DNA of 64,000 bases from Candidatus Nitrosotenuis uzonensis (GTDB lineage: Archaea > Thermoproteota > Nitrososphaeria > Nitrososphaerales > Nitrosopumilaceae): assembly GCF_000723185.1 (NCBI RefSeq), contig NZ_CBTY010000008.1:1-64000 (forward strand), in the 5' to 3' direction. Each line of letters starts with the position of its first letter. Position 1 is the first letter of the stretch. The position numbers and the translations under genes were made by a program. The notes under the pieces are model-generated. The model ran no database searches, was not told where the DNA came from, and worked only from the letters and a program-made list of their open reading frames with translations. Below are positions 32,698 to 41,967 of the stretch, one piece after another.

Positions 32698-33420
32698 TCA
32701 CATGTACATCCCAGAGTCGACCTTGCGGTGTTCTTTGTATTTTTCAGACAGTTCCTTGAATTCTTTGCCTATGCGCTCCTTTTCCTTTTTGAGCTCGGTA
32801 GTGTCGATGTCAAGACCGTATACTTTGTTTATGGAATCTATGAGGGTCGCCGCTGCAAGCGGATCGGGGTTTGTGTTGTTTGCCTTGACAAGGAGCGTTA
32901 TTGCGCGTATCCTGCGCACAAGACATTCGTTAAGTATGCTTCCAGGTATTCCTGTGATGAATCCCTGAGATATCATGTTTATGCCCTTGTCCTGCATTAT
33001 CCTGCATAGGTCCTCCTCTGCTGCGCAAAAAGTCCTCTCATCATGCTCATCGCTTGCGACCCCGTCAAGTATGACAAATTCCCTTGTTCCCTTGCTTTCG
33101 GCCCAATCAAGAATGGTAGATGCTATATCATACAGCCCATCCATCCTCAAGGTAATCTCACAAATTATTGCACAAATCGTTCCGTCATCATTTAGGTAGA
33201 ACCTGAACGGATGTCTTAGTCTGCCTTGCATAAAAACGGTGGACGGCGGCAGATATTTTGAACGAAGGTATCCTATCTCTTTCATCTTCAGTCTCTCTAT
33301 CATGTATCCTACAGAAAGCGGGCCTGCAAGACCCGGACCTACAAAACCTGCAAAGATTATGGGGCTCTTAAAGCTCGTCTTGGCAATCTCATGAACGTGA
33401 TCGCCAGAATTATTTTTCAC
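32698..33420 (-). CDS. PAC2-family protein with C-terminal HbYX motif (PbaB-like)
   Basis: A 240-aa PAC2 protein (proteasome assembly chaperone family). The fold shows FAGFVGPGLAGPLSVGYM early and QGFITGIPGSILNECLVRR later, then a coiled coil from about residue 205. The last residues are GMYM: the final three (Met-Tyr-Met) fit the hydrophobic-Tyr-X tail that docks into proteasome alpha-ring pockets. Archaeal PbaB, a homologue with this tail, binds and activates the 20S proteasome, so this protein may do the same. Start GTG 33420. A second PAC2 protein lies at 41968. Confidence 0.85.
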   Translation of the reverse strand: MKNNSGDHVHEIAKTSFKSPIIFAGFVGPGLAGPLSVGYMIERLKMKEIGYLRSKYLPPSTVFMQGRLRHPFRFYLNDDGTICAIICEITLRMDGLYDIASTILDWAESKGTREFVILDGVASDEHDERTFCAAEEDLCRIMQDKGINMISQGFITGIPGSILNECLVRRIRAITLLVKANNTNPDPLAAATLIDSINKVYGLDIDTTELKKEKERIGKEFKELSEKYKEHRKVDSGMYM

Positions 33421-33442
33421 TCTATTCTGACTTGCTCTGCAA

Positions 33443-33787
33443 TTAATTACTTTTTTGCATGAATAAGTTGAGCATTGTTCTGCCCTTGTCGGTGATAGAA
33501 TAACTCACATTTGATCCCACATTTTGTTTTGCGACAAACCCGTAATCGGTACAGAGCCGCAGATAGTTGAGAAAAGATCTCTTCATGCGGATCTTTGAGC
33601 TTGCATACAGCTCAGAGAATGTCATTGGCCCGCACCTTACTTGATAGAGAAGCTTTAGCAGCGAGAGAGTGCTAAAGTCACGCGCACGTGCCTTTACTGC
33701 ATCCAGAACCTGCTCGTCACGCGATATGATAAAATCCTCGAACTTGTCGGCCACTTCTACAGGAAGGTATGTCAGTCTTGCTCTCAT
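33443..33787 (-). CDS. Winged-helix transcriptional regulator
   Basis: A 114-aa protein with a winged-helix fold: LSLLKLLYQVRCGPMTFSEL (helix-turn-helix) and SYSITDKGRTMLNLF (wing and last helix). It probably binds DNA as a dimer. ATG 33787 is favoured over ATG 33808 because the TATA-like CCTTAATAAGG at 33811-33821 is about 29 bp upstream of it and only a few bases from the other. It sits 23 bp upstream of the PAC2 gene on the same strand. Confidence 0.8.
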   Translation of the reverse strand: MRARLTYLPVEVADKFEDFIISRDEQVLDAVKARARDFSTLSLLKLLYQVRCGPMTFSELYASSKIRMKRSFLNYLRLCTDYGFVAKQNVGSNVSYSITDKGRTMLNLFMQKSN

Positions 33788-33869
33788 GTACTGTATGGTA
33801 CGGTACATTACCTTATTAAGGTTAGCTTGGAAAATTGTTGATCTTTGGGCAGCTTTTCTACACCATGCA

Positions 33870-33971
33870 TTAGGCCACGGCTGGAATCTCTTGGCGTTTT
33901 GCCTCTTTGCGCATTCTTGCTATGACTGCGGCAAGCTGCATGGCGTGAATCTCATCCAATGTCTCGCACAT
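33870..33971 (-). CDS. 33-residue helical protein (tentative)
   Basis: ATG 33971 to TAA 33870 gives MCETLDEIHAMQLAAVIARM then RKEAKRQEIPAVA, one amphipathic helix. An in-frame TAG nine codons upstream fixes the start. It fills an otherwise empty gap between TldE and the winged-helix gene. The evidence is only codon content and length, so this is weak. Confidence 0.35.
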   Translation of the reverse strand: MCETLDEIHAMQLAAVIARMRKEAKRQEIPAVA

Positions 33972-34005
33972 GGTGATGATTTTGTCAAACTGCTAATTAA
34001 ATTTG

Positions 34006-35358
34006 CTAGGTTGGCGCAATGCATATCCCATCACATCTTATGGTAGGTGCGCTGACAGGATTTGCAGCCCACGAAAGAACCGTCCTAGGATTGTTTGCTA
34101 TTGCAGAGATGCTCTGCAAAAGCTTTGGAAGTGTGTGCACTATTCTTACCTGCTTTAGTGGATGTATGATTCTTCCTCCTTCTATTTTCCAGATGCCGCT
34201 CCTTGCGGTGCATGAAAAGTCGCCTTTGATCGGATTTACAGCATAAGTGTACCAAAGTCTGCTTACTATGATGCCGCTGTGGGTCTGCCTTACAAGCTCA
34301 TCTCTTGTCATATTGCCTGCAGTTATGGAAAGATTGTGCGGCGAGGCAATAGGTATTGGCTCTGCTGCCCTGCCAAGCGGTGAGCCGTGCCTTATAGCGT
34401 TTCCAGATGTTACTGTGTTTTCTTTGAACGCGTTATACAGGTCAGAATATGTCGATTCCATAACGCCTTCCCTGACATACTGTCTTCTTGCGGTGGGCAT
34501 GCCCTCATCATCAAAGGACTTACTGCCAAGCCCGTTTGCAACGTGCGGTTCATCTGATAGTGAAAACTCTTGGGTTGCTATGTGCGAGCCTATCTTGCCT
34601 GAAAAGCAGCTGCGCTTCTCAGAGTACGTCTTTAGAGAAAAATTAGGAGAAAGAACGAATGTAAGTATTTCACCTACTGCCATGGGCTCAAAGATGACGC
34701 TTGTCGTTTCTTGCTCTGCACTTTTTGGGTTGAGCGAGTTTGAGCACATTTGTGATGCTTCTGCACCTATGCTGGCAGCATCAAAGCCATGCAGCATTCT
34801 GGAATTTGATTGACCTATTCCGCTTGAGGGCATACTGGTTTTGTCCGAATCCGAGTTTATCACGCCTGATATGTATGTAGATTTTTCCTTCCTTTCAAGA
34901 CCGTGCGTATTCATTATCTCAAATTCATCACACACGATGTTCAGCGAGCCTGAGATGTTTGCAATGCTGCTGTGTAAAGCAGAATTTATCATCTCTTGAG
35001 CAATATCTGCTGCAAATGATGCGTCAGCTGCCCATAACTTTTCATCATTGATGTTCTTGACTGCGTGGCATTTAGAGTCTTCAGGGAGAGATATCCAGAA
35101 CGGCCTTTGCACAAGATACCTTGAGGATGCAAGTGCATCATCAACCATGCCAGCATGGGGCGATGTGGATTGCGCCGCAGAGATTTTCTTTTCATGGATC
35201 AATCGCACGCATGCAACATTGTAGAGTCCTTCCTTTATCTCGGTAATCTCCGAGTCTGTTATTCTTACTGTGATTGCTCTCTTTGAACACATGACAGCTT
35301 CGCATTCGTCTACCTTGAGGTGTCTGGAGCGTGCGATGATATCGTCGCAGACTGACAA
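34006..35358 (-). CDS. TldE/PmbA-family protein
   Basis: A 450-aa member of the TldD/PmbA family, which cleaves or cleans up small peptides as a TldD-TldE pair. It has the fold signatures (for example GLGSKSFDDEGMPTARRQYV in the middle and GIIVSRLWYTYAVN late), but no HExxxH zinc motif is seen. That marks the non-catalytic TldE side; a TldD partner is not in the window. Start TTG 35358 directly follows the cofH stop TAG in the same frame, so translation is coupled to cofH. Confidence 0.88.
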   Translation of the reverse strand: MSVCDDIIARSRHLKVDECEAVMCSKRAITVRITDSEITEIKEGLYNVACVRLIHEKKISAAQSTSPHAGMVDDALASSRYLVQRPFWISLPEDSKCHAVKNINDEKLWAADASFAADIAQEMINSALHSSIANISGSLNIVCDEFEIMNTHGLERKEKSTYISGVINSDSDKTSMPSSGIGQSNSRMLHGFDAASIGAEASQMCSNSLNPKSAEQETTSVIFEPMAVGEILTFVLSPNFSLKTYSEKRSCFSGKIGSHIATQEFSLSDEPHVANGLGSKSFDDEGMPTARRQYVREGVMESTYSDLYNAFKENTVTSGNAIRHGSPLGRAAEPIPIASPHNLSITAGNMTRDELVRQTHSGIIVSRLWYTYAVNPIKGDFSCTARSGIWKIEGGRIIHPLKQVRIVHTLPKLLQSISAIANNPRTVLSWAANPVSAPTIRCDGICIAPT

Positions 35359-36612
35359 CTATGACGACCTTGGGTTTTTGTATCTGTATTTGTCGATTTT
35401 TACCAACTCAAAGTACGAGCCGAATCTATTGGTATCGTCGACTCTGTCTAACTCGTCGCTTTCCGAGTCTGTGTTGTATGTCTTGATTATCTTGTATGTG
35501 GTTGTACGTTGTGCAGGAATTCTTCCTGCCTCGCGTATGATGCGCCTTATCTCGCGCGGCCTGAGAAGCTGTCCGTGCTGAGAGCCAGCTGAAGTTGAGA
35601 TACTCTCATTTATCAGGGTGCCGCCAAAATCGTTTGCCCCCCACATGAGCAATATTTGTGACATCTTGGGGCCCTCCTTGACCCAAGACATCTGTATGTT
35701 GTTGATGTGGTTGTTTAGCATTATTCTTGATATCGCATGAGTGAGTAGCACATCATTTGCATCTGCGCCACTTTGAATTCCCTCATGCATCTTGTACCTG
35801 TACATTGGTGCCTCGGTGTGGACGAAATTGAGCGGCACAAACTCGGTAAATCCGCCAGTCTCTTTTTGTATTTGGCGAATTTTTGCAATATGCCTTACTC
35901 TGTCCTCACGAGTCTCTATGTGGCCGAACATGATGGTAGATGTGGAATTAATTCCCAGTCTGTGAGCCGTCTTTATCACCTCGGTCCAGTCGTCAACTGA
36001 TATTCTGCCTGGTGAGATCTTGTCTCTGATCTTCTGATCCAAGATCTCAGCGGCGGTACCAGGAAGCGTGTTGACGCCTGCATCCTTTAGTCTTGATAGG
36101 TATTCCTTGATTGAAACTTGTGAACGTGTTGCACCGTACAGCACTTCTTCAGGGGAGAATCCGTGTATGTGCATGTCTGGTATTTCTGACTTGATTGCCC
36201 TGCAGATTTTTTCATACAATCCAGCGTCCATGTCTGGAGGAAGTCCGGCCTGTATGCAAACCTCGGTGGCACCAAGACTGTATGCTTCTTTTGCCCGTCT
36301 TACTATCTCCTCGGTTGGCAAAAAATATCCTTCCTCTTCTCTAAAGTCTCTACTAAACGCGCAAAACCCGCACTGCTTTATGCACACGTTTGTAAAGTTG
36401 ATGTTTCTATTGACTACGAATGTGACAGTATCGCCGACCCGCCTTCTTCTAAGCTCGTCTGCCACCATCCCGACAAGGTGAAAGTCAAGGCCTTGCGCCT
36501 CATAAAGACGCACGGCCTCCTCCTCAGATATCTCCTTCTCATCAAGTGCCCTATCTAGGGTGTGAGCAATAAGCGGATCAGCGTTTTTTAGCAGCAAGTC
36601 GATTGTGCTCAT
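35359..36612 (-). CDS. cofH: FO synthase subunit 2 (CofH)
   Basis: A 417-aa radical SAM enzyme that joins 4-hydroxybenzyl from tyrosine to the ribityl-uracil precursor in F420 synthesis. The cluster motif is CIKQCGFCAFSRD (about residue 77). Later blocks HIHGFSPEEVLYGA and LPGTAAEILDQ are typical of CofH/MqnC-type enzymes. Its start overlaps the cofG stop by 4 bp. CofG at 36609 completes FO formation. The downstream genes for F420 (cofC, cofD) lie at 53724-55284. Confidence 0.95.
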   Translation of the reverse strand: MSTIDLLLKNADPLIAHTLDRALDEKEISEEEAVRLYEAQGLDFHLVGMVADELRRRRVGDTVTFVVNRNINFTNVCIKQCGFCAFSRDFREEEGYFLPTEEIVRRAKEAYSLGATEVCIQAGLPPDMDAGLYEKICRAIKSEIPDMHIHGFSPEEVLYGATRSQVSIKEYLSRLKDAGVNTLPGTAAEILDQKIRDKISPGRISVDDWTEVIKTAHRLGINSTSTIMFGHIETREDRVRHIAKIRQIQKETGGFTEFVPLNFVHTEAPMYRYKMHEGIQSGADANDVLLTHAISRIMLNNHINNIQMSWVKEGPKMSQILLMWGANDFGGTLINESISTSAGSQHGQLLRPREIRRIIREAGRIPAQRTTTYKIIKTYNTDSESDELDRVDDTNRFGSYFELVKIDKYRYKNPRSS

Positions 36613-37778
36613 TTCCAGTACGATGTCTTTGCAAGACCCTCCGTGTCAGTTGCCTGTGCGATTTTCTCATGTAGTCCCGAATCTGTCATGGAAATAAACT
36701 CCGGATATACCGGCAGCCTTGCCTTGAGTTCAAATCCTGCCATCCGGCAATTCTTATCAACGAAAGATATCTCAGGCCATGCAAATTCCGGATTTACATA
36801 ATCTGATGTCAGTGGTGAGATTCCGCCCCAGTCGTTTATGCCTACTTCAAGAAATCTCTGGTATGATCTTGGCGATAGATTAGGCGGTATCTGTATGTTC
36901 ATTTCCGGCATGATTACCCGTGTCATTGCAACCATGATCTTAAAGTAATTTTCCTCCGCAGATGGCATCTTTCTCATGACTGTGTCATGTTTTGGCTGAA
37001 AGTTCTGCAGTATTATCTCCTGGATGTTCCCATACTGTTCGTGTAGTGCACTTATTGCAAATATCGACTCGATTGACTCTTCCGGTGTCTCTCCTATGCC
37101 AAGCAGGATACCGGTGGTCATGGGTATTTTGAGCTCACCTGCGTTCCTCAGTACGCTTATTCTCTCTTTTGGATTTTTGCTCGGGGCAAGATGGTGCGGC
37201 ATATTCTCCTGCATCAATCTCTGGCTTGCACTCTCAAGCATGAGACCCATGCTGACGTTTGTCTTTTTCAGCTCAGCAAGCTCTGATTTTGATAGGTTTC
37301 CGGCATTTGTGTGCGGGAACAGCCCTTCACTGAGCGCTATCTCTGAAGCGTGCACAAGGTATTCTGGCGTGCTTGAGAACCCATTGTCTTTGAGCCATTT
37401 TCGTGCCTCAGCATACTTTTGCTCTGGCCTCTCGCCAGTGACAAAAAGCGCTTCAGTGCACTTGTACTTTCTTGCAAGCCTTGCCAGCTCCCTTACCTCA
37501 TTTTTACTCATCATTGACAGTTTGGAGCTTGCCGGTTCTGCCTTGTACGTGCAGTATCCGCAAGTATCTCTGCATAAATTTACTAGATTGAAGAATGCCT
37601 TCTTTGAGAATGTGACTGTTTTCTTTTTGTGTTTATTTCGCATCCAAGCTGCAACATTGTACAGCTCAGAGGGGTTGTCTTTTGCTAAATTGAAAATCTC
37701 AAATGCGTGCTCTTTTGTAACCTTTCTTCCCTCTGCAATTCTGTTTAGCGGCTCAGAATCGAGCACAAGGTCGCTCAA
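36609..37778 (-). CDS. cofG: FO synthase subunit 1 (CofG)
   Basis: A 389-aa radical SAM enzyme that closes the 8-hydroxy-5-deazaflavin ring of FO. The cluster motif is CRDTCGYCTYKAE (about residue 69), and GLMLESASQRLM with TGILLGIGET follow. The start is TTG 37778. It is the upstream member of the cofG-cofH-tldE operon. F420 is a deazaflavin hydride carrier used by archaeal oxidoreductases and photolyase. Confidence 0.95.
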   Translation of the reverse strand: MSDLVLDSEPLNRIAEGRKVTKEHAFEIFNLAKDNPSELYNVAAWMRNKHKKKTVTFSKKAFFNLVNLCRDTCGYCTYKAEPASSKLSMMSKNEVRELARLARKYKCTEALFVTGERPEQKYAEARKWLKDNGFSSTPEYLVHASEIALSEGLFPHTNAGNLSKSELAELKKTNVSMGLMLESASQRLMQENMPHHLAPSKNPKERISVLRNAGELKIPMTTGILLGIGETPEESIESIFAISALHEQYGNIQEIILQNFQPKHDTVMRKMPSAEENYFKIMVAMTRVIMPEMNIQIPPNLSPRSYQRFLEVGINDWGGISPLTSDYVNPEFAWPEISFVDKNCRMAGFELKARLPVYPEFISMTDSGLHEKIAQATDTEGLAKTSYWK

Positions 37779-37803
37779 TGTGAGTAATCAAGAAATGCCG
37801 TAT

Positions 37804-38976
37804 TTATCTTTGTGTGGACTCGGTCGAGTTTATGATGCTGTTGGAGTTGGGCCTTTCAGTCAAAGTGATCACCACATCTGTCACTTTGCCGTCTCTTAGA
37901 ATCTGCAATACCATCTGATCACCTACTGTCTTTTCCCTTTGCAGGTGTATGAGTATGTCATCTATCTTCCTGACTGTTTTGCCATCTACTGCAAGTATGA
38001 TGTCTCCTCCAAGGTGGTATCTTACACCGTCTATGTCTTTTGACTCTGTAGTGCCGCGCAGACCAGCCTTTTCCGCCGGACTGTCATCTAGAACATTGAT
38101 GATTAGAAATCCTCTTGCATCCTTGAGGCCCAAAATCTCAGCTAGTTCAGGATCGATATCTCTTCCGGATATTCCAACCCATGGATGGTGGTATCCTCCG
38201 TCCCGGATAAGTCCAGGAACTATCTTCTTTACCGTGTTGGATGGTATTGCGAATCCGACGCCGGAAAATTCGCCCGATTCTGACTGGATTGCTGTATTGA
38301 TTCCGACTACCTGACCCTGCATGTTCAAAAGTGGCCCGCCAGAGTTGCCTGGGTTTATCGCTGCATCCGTCTGTATGATATCTGGTATCTGGAATCCCCG
38401 GTCCTGCGTTGGAAGCAGTCTTCCAAGAGCGCTAACTATACCTGATGTCATCGAGCCTGAAAGTCCAAACGGATTTCCTATTGCCGCTATGGGCTGGCCA
38501 ACTCTGAGCTGTGAGGAGTCTCCAAGCTCAAGTGGGTGTAGTGCATCGGAGCTGGCATTGACTTTAATCACTGCAAGATCGGTAAACGCATCATGCCCGA
38601 TCACTTTTCCCTTAAATGATCTTCCGTCCAAAAACGTAACTGTAACTTTGTCTGCCTTGTCCACGACATGGGCGTTTGTTATGATGTGGCCTTCCTTATC
38701 GTAGACGAATCCAGAGCCTATCCCGATCGGACCGCGTGATGCCTCTGCAGGTCTCTGCACGTTAATACGGACAACTCCTGCCTCGGACTTGTCAAAAATT
38801 TGGACTAGAGATAACTCATAATTGGCGTTCTGCGCTATTCCGACGTTTTTTGTAGTCTGTGAGATAACATCAACTGTTGGAATCTGGCTTGGCGGATTTA
38901 GCAGAACGCTGTACGCAATAAGCACTATTATTACTCCGAGAAGACTACCTACTATTGCAGTTGATTTGCTCAACAA
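37804..38976 (-). CDS. HtrA/Deg-type serine protease, membrane anchored
   Basis: A 390-aa exported protease. An N-terminal membrane helix (TAIVGSLLGVIIVLIAYSVL) anchors a trypsin-like domain with the catalytic triad in ITNAHVV (His), FTDLAVIKV (Asp) and NPGNSGGP (Ser). A single PDZ domain runs from about residue 275 (GISGRDIDPELAEILGL) to 375. It probably degrades misfolded proteins outside the membrane. TTG start (two alternatives side by side). It is the usual DegS/DegP size with one PDZ. Confidence 0.95.
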   Translation of the reverse strand: MLSKSTAIVGSLLGVIIVLIAYSVLLNPPSQIPTVDVISQTTKNVGIAQNANYELSLVQIFDKSEAGVVRINVQRPAEASRGPIGIGSGFVYDKEGHIITNAHVVDKADKVTVTFLDGRSFKGKVIGHDAFTDLAVIKVNASSDALHPLELGDSSQLRVGQPIAAIGNPFGLSGSMTSGIVSALGRLLPTQDRGFQIPDIIQTDAAINPGNSGGPLLNMQGQVVGINTAIQSESGEFSGVGFAIPSNTVKKIVPGLIRDGGYHHPWVGISGRDIDPELAEILGLKDARGFLIINVLDDSPAEKAGLRGTTESKDIDGVRYHLGGDIILAVDGKTVRKIDDILIHLQREKTVGDQMVLQILRDGKVTDVVITLTERPNSNSIINSTESTQR

Positions 38977-39032
38977 TCTGAAAGCTTCAAGTTTCCGTAT
39001 AATCTTTACTAACCAATGTTATATGATCTGGC

Positions 39033-40235
39033 TCACACGCTGATTGAGTTTTGCACATGATCTCTCATGTGATACTGTCTGCCGCGCCATGAGACGGATC
39101 TGTTACTTTTTGCGTGAGCAAGGCCGGCAAGAAAGCCTGCAATAATCACAAGACTGCCAAGTGGTCCGCACACTGCGTATTTTGCCGGTATCTTGAGCTC
39201 TCTTGCATCATACAGTCCGGCTGCATAAAGAAGGCCAGCTGATACTGCCGAAGAAGCAAACAGGGTTGCAAACGAGCTCGAATATTGGAGCAGCAGCGCA
39301 GAGTATACCAAAAACACATACGGCATGAAAAGCAAAAAGAGCACTGCAAAGAACACGCCTATTGCAGCTTTACCATTCTGCAGGTATAGCGGAATCATCA
39401 GTCTTTTTAGGGCATGCCATAATGTGGGCCAGTCACGCGCCCAAACTGCATCAACTAGGTGGTCGCCTCGCACCATACGCAACTTGAATCCTGATTCTTT
39501 TACCTTCTTCCCAAGTGCCCCGTCCTCGATAATCTCGGATTTTACTCCCTCATGCATTCCGACTTTTTCATATATTGATTTTCTTATGATAAAAAAACTG
39601 CCAAAAAAGTAGCCTGTCTTCTTTGTCGGATCGTTTACGCGCAAAGCTGAAAAACGCGTGTGCAGAAATGTGGAAAGTACTGGAAGCGTGATCTTTGTCC
39701 ACCTATCCAGGCAGTTCATCTTTGGAATGACAGTCAGTGCGTCAAGCTCAGCTGAGAGAAGGTGTGATACTGCAAGCGATATGACATTCCGTGAGTGCGT
39801 GGTATCCGAATCAGTAAAAAGCAAAAGCTCGCCTTGCGTCTTTTTGTATCCTTCCATACATGCCCAGTTCTTTCCCATCCATCCGTCTGGTTTGGGCCTT
39901 GCGCTCACGTGAACTATTCTTGGATTCTTTTTTGCATACTCTGAAATTATCTTGCCGGTGTCATCCTCAGAAGAGTCATCTATTGCGATTATCTCATAAT
40001 TCTCATAATCCTGCTCCAGCAGCGAATCAAGACATTTTTCGATAAATCCCTCCTCGTTTCTTGCAGGAAGTATGACTGATACCATTGGCATCCTGTGTAT
40101 TGTATTTGAGAACTTGTCCAGCGACGGTGTCTTGTTGAACGAGTTTGCCATGGATTTTAGCAGAAACGCCCAAGCAAGTATGATTCCAATTACGATTGCA
40201 ACAAAGACATAGTTGACAATGTCGACAAAGTCCAT
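39033..40235 (-). CDS. Family 2 glycosyltransferase, membrane bound
   Basis: A 400-aa GT2 enzyme. An N-terminal membrane helix precedes the GT-A fold: VSVILPARNEEGFIEKCLDS (about 53), the metal-binding aspartates in LLFTDSDTTHS (about 138), and EDGALGKKVKESG. The end has about three membrane helices. It likely transfers sugars to lipid or exported polymers. A small SRPBCC gene lies 2 bp upstream on the same strand. The acceptor is unknown. Confidence 0.9.
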   Translation of the reverse strand: MDFVDIVNYVFVAIVIGIILAWAFLLKSMANSFNKTPSLDKFSNTIHRMPMVSVILPARNEEGFIEKCLDSLLEQDYENYEIIAIDDSSEDDTGKIISEYAKKNPRIVHVSARPKPDGWMGKNWACMEGYKKTQGELLLFTDSDTTHSRNVISLAVSHLLSAELDALTVIPKMNCLDRWTKITLPVLSTFLHTRFSALRVNDPTKKTGYFFGSFFIIRKSIYEKVGMHEGVKSEIIEDGALGKKVKESGFKLRMVRGDHLVDAVWARDWPTLWHALKRLMIPLYLQNGKAAIGVFFAVLFLLFMPYVFLVYSALLLQYSSSFATLFASSAVSAGLLYAAGLYDARELKIPAKYAVCGPLGSLVIIAGFLAGLAHAKSNRSVSWRGRQYHMRDHVQNSISV

Positions 40236-40236
40236 C

Positions 40237-40653
40237 TTATTTCTCGATTTCTTTTTTTATGCTCTCAAGTGCCTGCTCTGTGCCACTTTTGATGTGCTTT
40301 TTGACCATGCCTGTGAACATACCCATCATGCCTGAGAGCTTGATGTCCCAGACTGCCTTCAGCTCCGTTTCGTTACCGTGTGGGATGAGGATTACTGTCT
40401 TTGTACCCTTGATTATTCCCTCCGTGAATTCTGCAAATATTTTCTCGTTTGGAGTAAGTGTGACTTTTTGCATGCACTTTGAATCCTTGAATGCGATGGT
40501 TACCTCGCGCACGATAGTGTTGCCGTCCTTTGATATATTCCTGACCGACTTGGTGCCCTTCCAGAATTTTGGTTCACCGTCAAGGTCGGAGACAATCTGC
40601 CATACTTTCTCTACCGGTGCACTTATGTTCACTGAAGCCTCAATTTCCGTCAT
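40237..40653 (-). CDS. SRPBCC-fold (CoxG/polyketide-cyclase-like) protein
   Basis: A 138-aa START-like protein. The first strand ISAPVEKVWQIVSDLDGEPK and the last helix SGTEQALESIKKEIEK frame a ligand cavity. Such proteins bind hydrophobic ligands or act as small cyclases or Hsp90-cochaperone-like factors. ATG 40653 is chosen; a longer frame reaching 40794 overlaps the next gene upstream and lacks the fold signature. It is 2 bp upstream of the glycosyltransferase start, so it is likely cotranscribed. Confidence 0.85.
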   Translation of the reverse strand: MTEIEASVNISAPVEKVWQIVSDLDGEPKFWKGTKSVRNISKDGNTIVREVTIAFKDSKCMQKVTLTPNEKIFAEFTEGIIKGTKTVILIPHGNETELKAVWDIKLSGMMGMFTGMVKKHIKSGTEQALESIKKEIEK

Positions 40654-40700
40654 GCTGTGTGTTTTTTGATCTAAAATATTAGTCTTGACTGCATCTGGCG

Positions 40701-41405
40701 CTAGTCTTGCGAAGTTGGATTGAACGAAAAGTTTGCCTGATCCTGTGTTCCTACATAGTTTGCCGTTACTGCATACGTTCCGGCCTGCTCCCATCCATCA
40801 CCACCTGCAATTACAAGTGTGGAGTACTCTCCGTTCTCGTCCACGTTTACAGTCTCAGTCCATACTGGCTGGTTCTGTGTGTTGAAAATTCCAAGGCTCA
40901 CAACGCTGGTTGGGACACTCACTCTTCCAGATATAGAGATTATATCGCCTCGATAGTATGATTTTTGATCAAGCTCTAGATTTTTTGGCTCATCAATACC
41001 GTCAAGTGATATTCCGCCCTGATTTAGTGAAACCAGTCCTATTATGACAACTGCCACCGCAACTGATGCAACACTAATGGCAATATTGCGCATCTTTTTT
41101 GCACCAATCTTTGGAATTGGTTTTTCCATCTTTGCTTTCTGTTGTTTTATTTCAAACCTGTCTTGCTGTTTTGGCGGGGTTGGAGGTGGTGGTACAATTC
41201 TTTCTTCTTTGGCTTTTGGTTTTTCTTGCTGCGGTTCTGCTGCTGGTCTCATGTAACGTGCAATTAGGCCCTCAACGTACCTTCTGTCTTCAAGAGTGAC
41301 AAGCTTTTTTGTCTGGTATTCGCTTTTTATTCGATTGAGTCGCTCTTGATCACCATGACCGAGCCTGATTAGCTCGTCCACGTCATCCGTGAAGAACTGT
41401 CCCAT
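40701..41405 (-). CDS. Single-pass membrane protein with Ig-like extracellular domain
   Basis: A 234-aa protein. The cytoplasmic part (1-105) has SHOCT-like helices (GHGDQERLNRIKSEYQTKKL) and a Pro-rich linker (VPPPPTPPKQQ). A membrane helix is at about 108-128. The outside part is one Ig/MG2-like domain starting LDQKSYYRGDIISISGRV, the same repeat that builds the giant protein at 46497. The cytoplasmic side may relay contact with the cell surface. No enzyme motif. Confidence 0.7.
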   Translation of the reverse strand: MGQFFTDDVDELIRLGHGDQERLNRIKSEYQTKKLVTLEDRRYVEGLIARYMRPAAEPQQEKPKAKEERIVPPPPTPPKQQDRFEIKQQKAKMEKPIPKIGAKKMRNIAISVASVAVAVVIIGLVSLNQGGISLDGIDEPKNLELDQKSYYRGDIISISGRVSVPTSVVSLGIFNTQNQPVWTETVNVDENGEYSTLVIAGGDGWEQAGTYAVTANYVGTQDQANFSFNPTSQD

Positions 41406-41529
41406 GATTTTGATTCTTGGGCATTTTTAATAAATGGATTGTGCATATATTGTCGATCTGGTATTAAACATCCTTCACAAACTGCCGTTTCTGGGAAATG
41501 ATTTTAACGAGCCAAAAATCTTCGATAGC

Positions 41530-41853
41530 ATGAGCATCACATACGATGACTTTGCAAAGCTGGATATTCGTGTTGCAAAGATAATCTCCACAGAAAGGAT
41601 TCCAGGCAAGACAAAGATAATCAAAGGAGTAATAGATCTTGGTGATCAAAGTCGCTCGCTGATAATAGGGGGCGCCCAGTATTTTACCCCAGAAGAGCTT
41701 GTGGGTAAGACGGTTATTGCAATAACCAATCTGGAACCTAAAACCGTTGGCGGTGTCGAATCAAACGCAATGCTTCTTGCAGCTGACCTTAACGATAAAC
41801 CGTACTGGCTTACAGTTGACTCTGATGTACCGACTGGAACCAAAATAAAATAG
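41530..41853 (+). CDS. tRNA-binding OB-fold protein (MetG C-terminal/CsaA-like)
   Basis: A 107-aa OB-fold domain of the EMAPII/Arc1p/MetRS-C type: FAKLDIRVAKIISTERIPG, VIDLGDQSRSLIIGGAQYF and SNAMLLAADL are its conserved blocks. It binds tRNA nonspecifically and may assist methionyl-tRNA synthetase in trans. ATG 41530 is chosen because a TATA-like ATTTTAAC lies about 27 bp before it; a longer frame from 41434 lacks similarity. A hairpin and T-rich stretch follow. Confidence 0.88.
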   Translation: MSITYDDFAKLDIRVAKIISTERIPGKTKIIKGVIDLGDQSRSLIIGGAQYFTPEELVGKTVIAITNLEPKTVGGVESNAMLLAADLNDKPYWLTVDSDVPTGTKIK

Positions 41854-41911
41854 CGCATATCTGATGCATTACAACTGCGTATAGAGTCTGCATGTTACCG
41901 GCAACACACAG

Positions 41912-41931
41912 GACTGAAGCTCAGCTCAGTC
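41912..41931 (+). terminator. Terminator-like hairpin between convergent genes
   Basis: GACTGA (41912-41917) pairs with TCAGTC (41926-41931) across an 8-nt loop, followed by TTGATCTTTTG. It lies between the OB-fold gene and the convergent PAC2 gene, so it may end transcription in the plus direction. Confidence 0.4.
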
Positions 41932-41967
41932 TTGATCTTTTGTAGATGTCGTGATCAAATGATTTGT

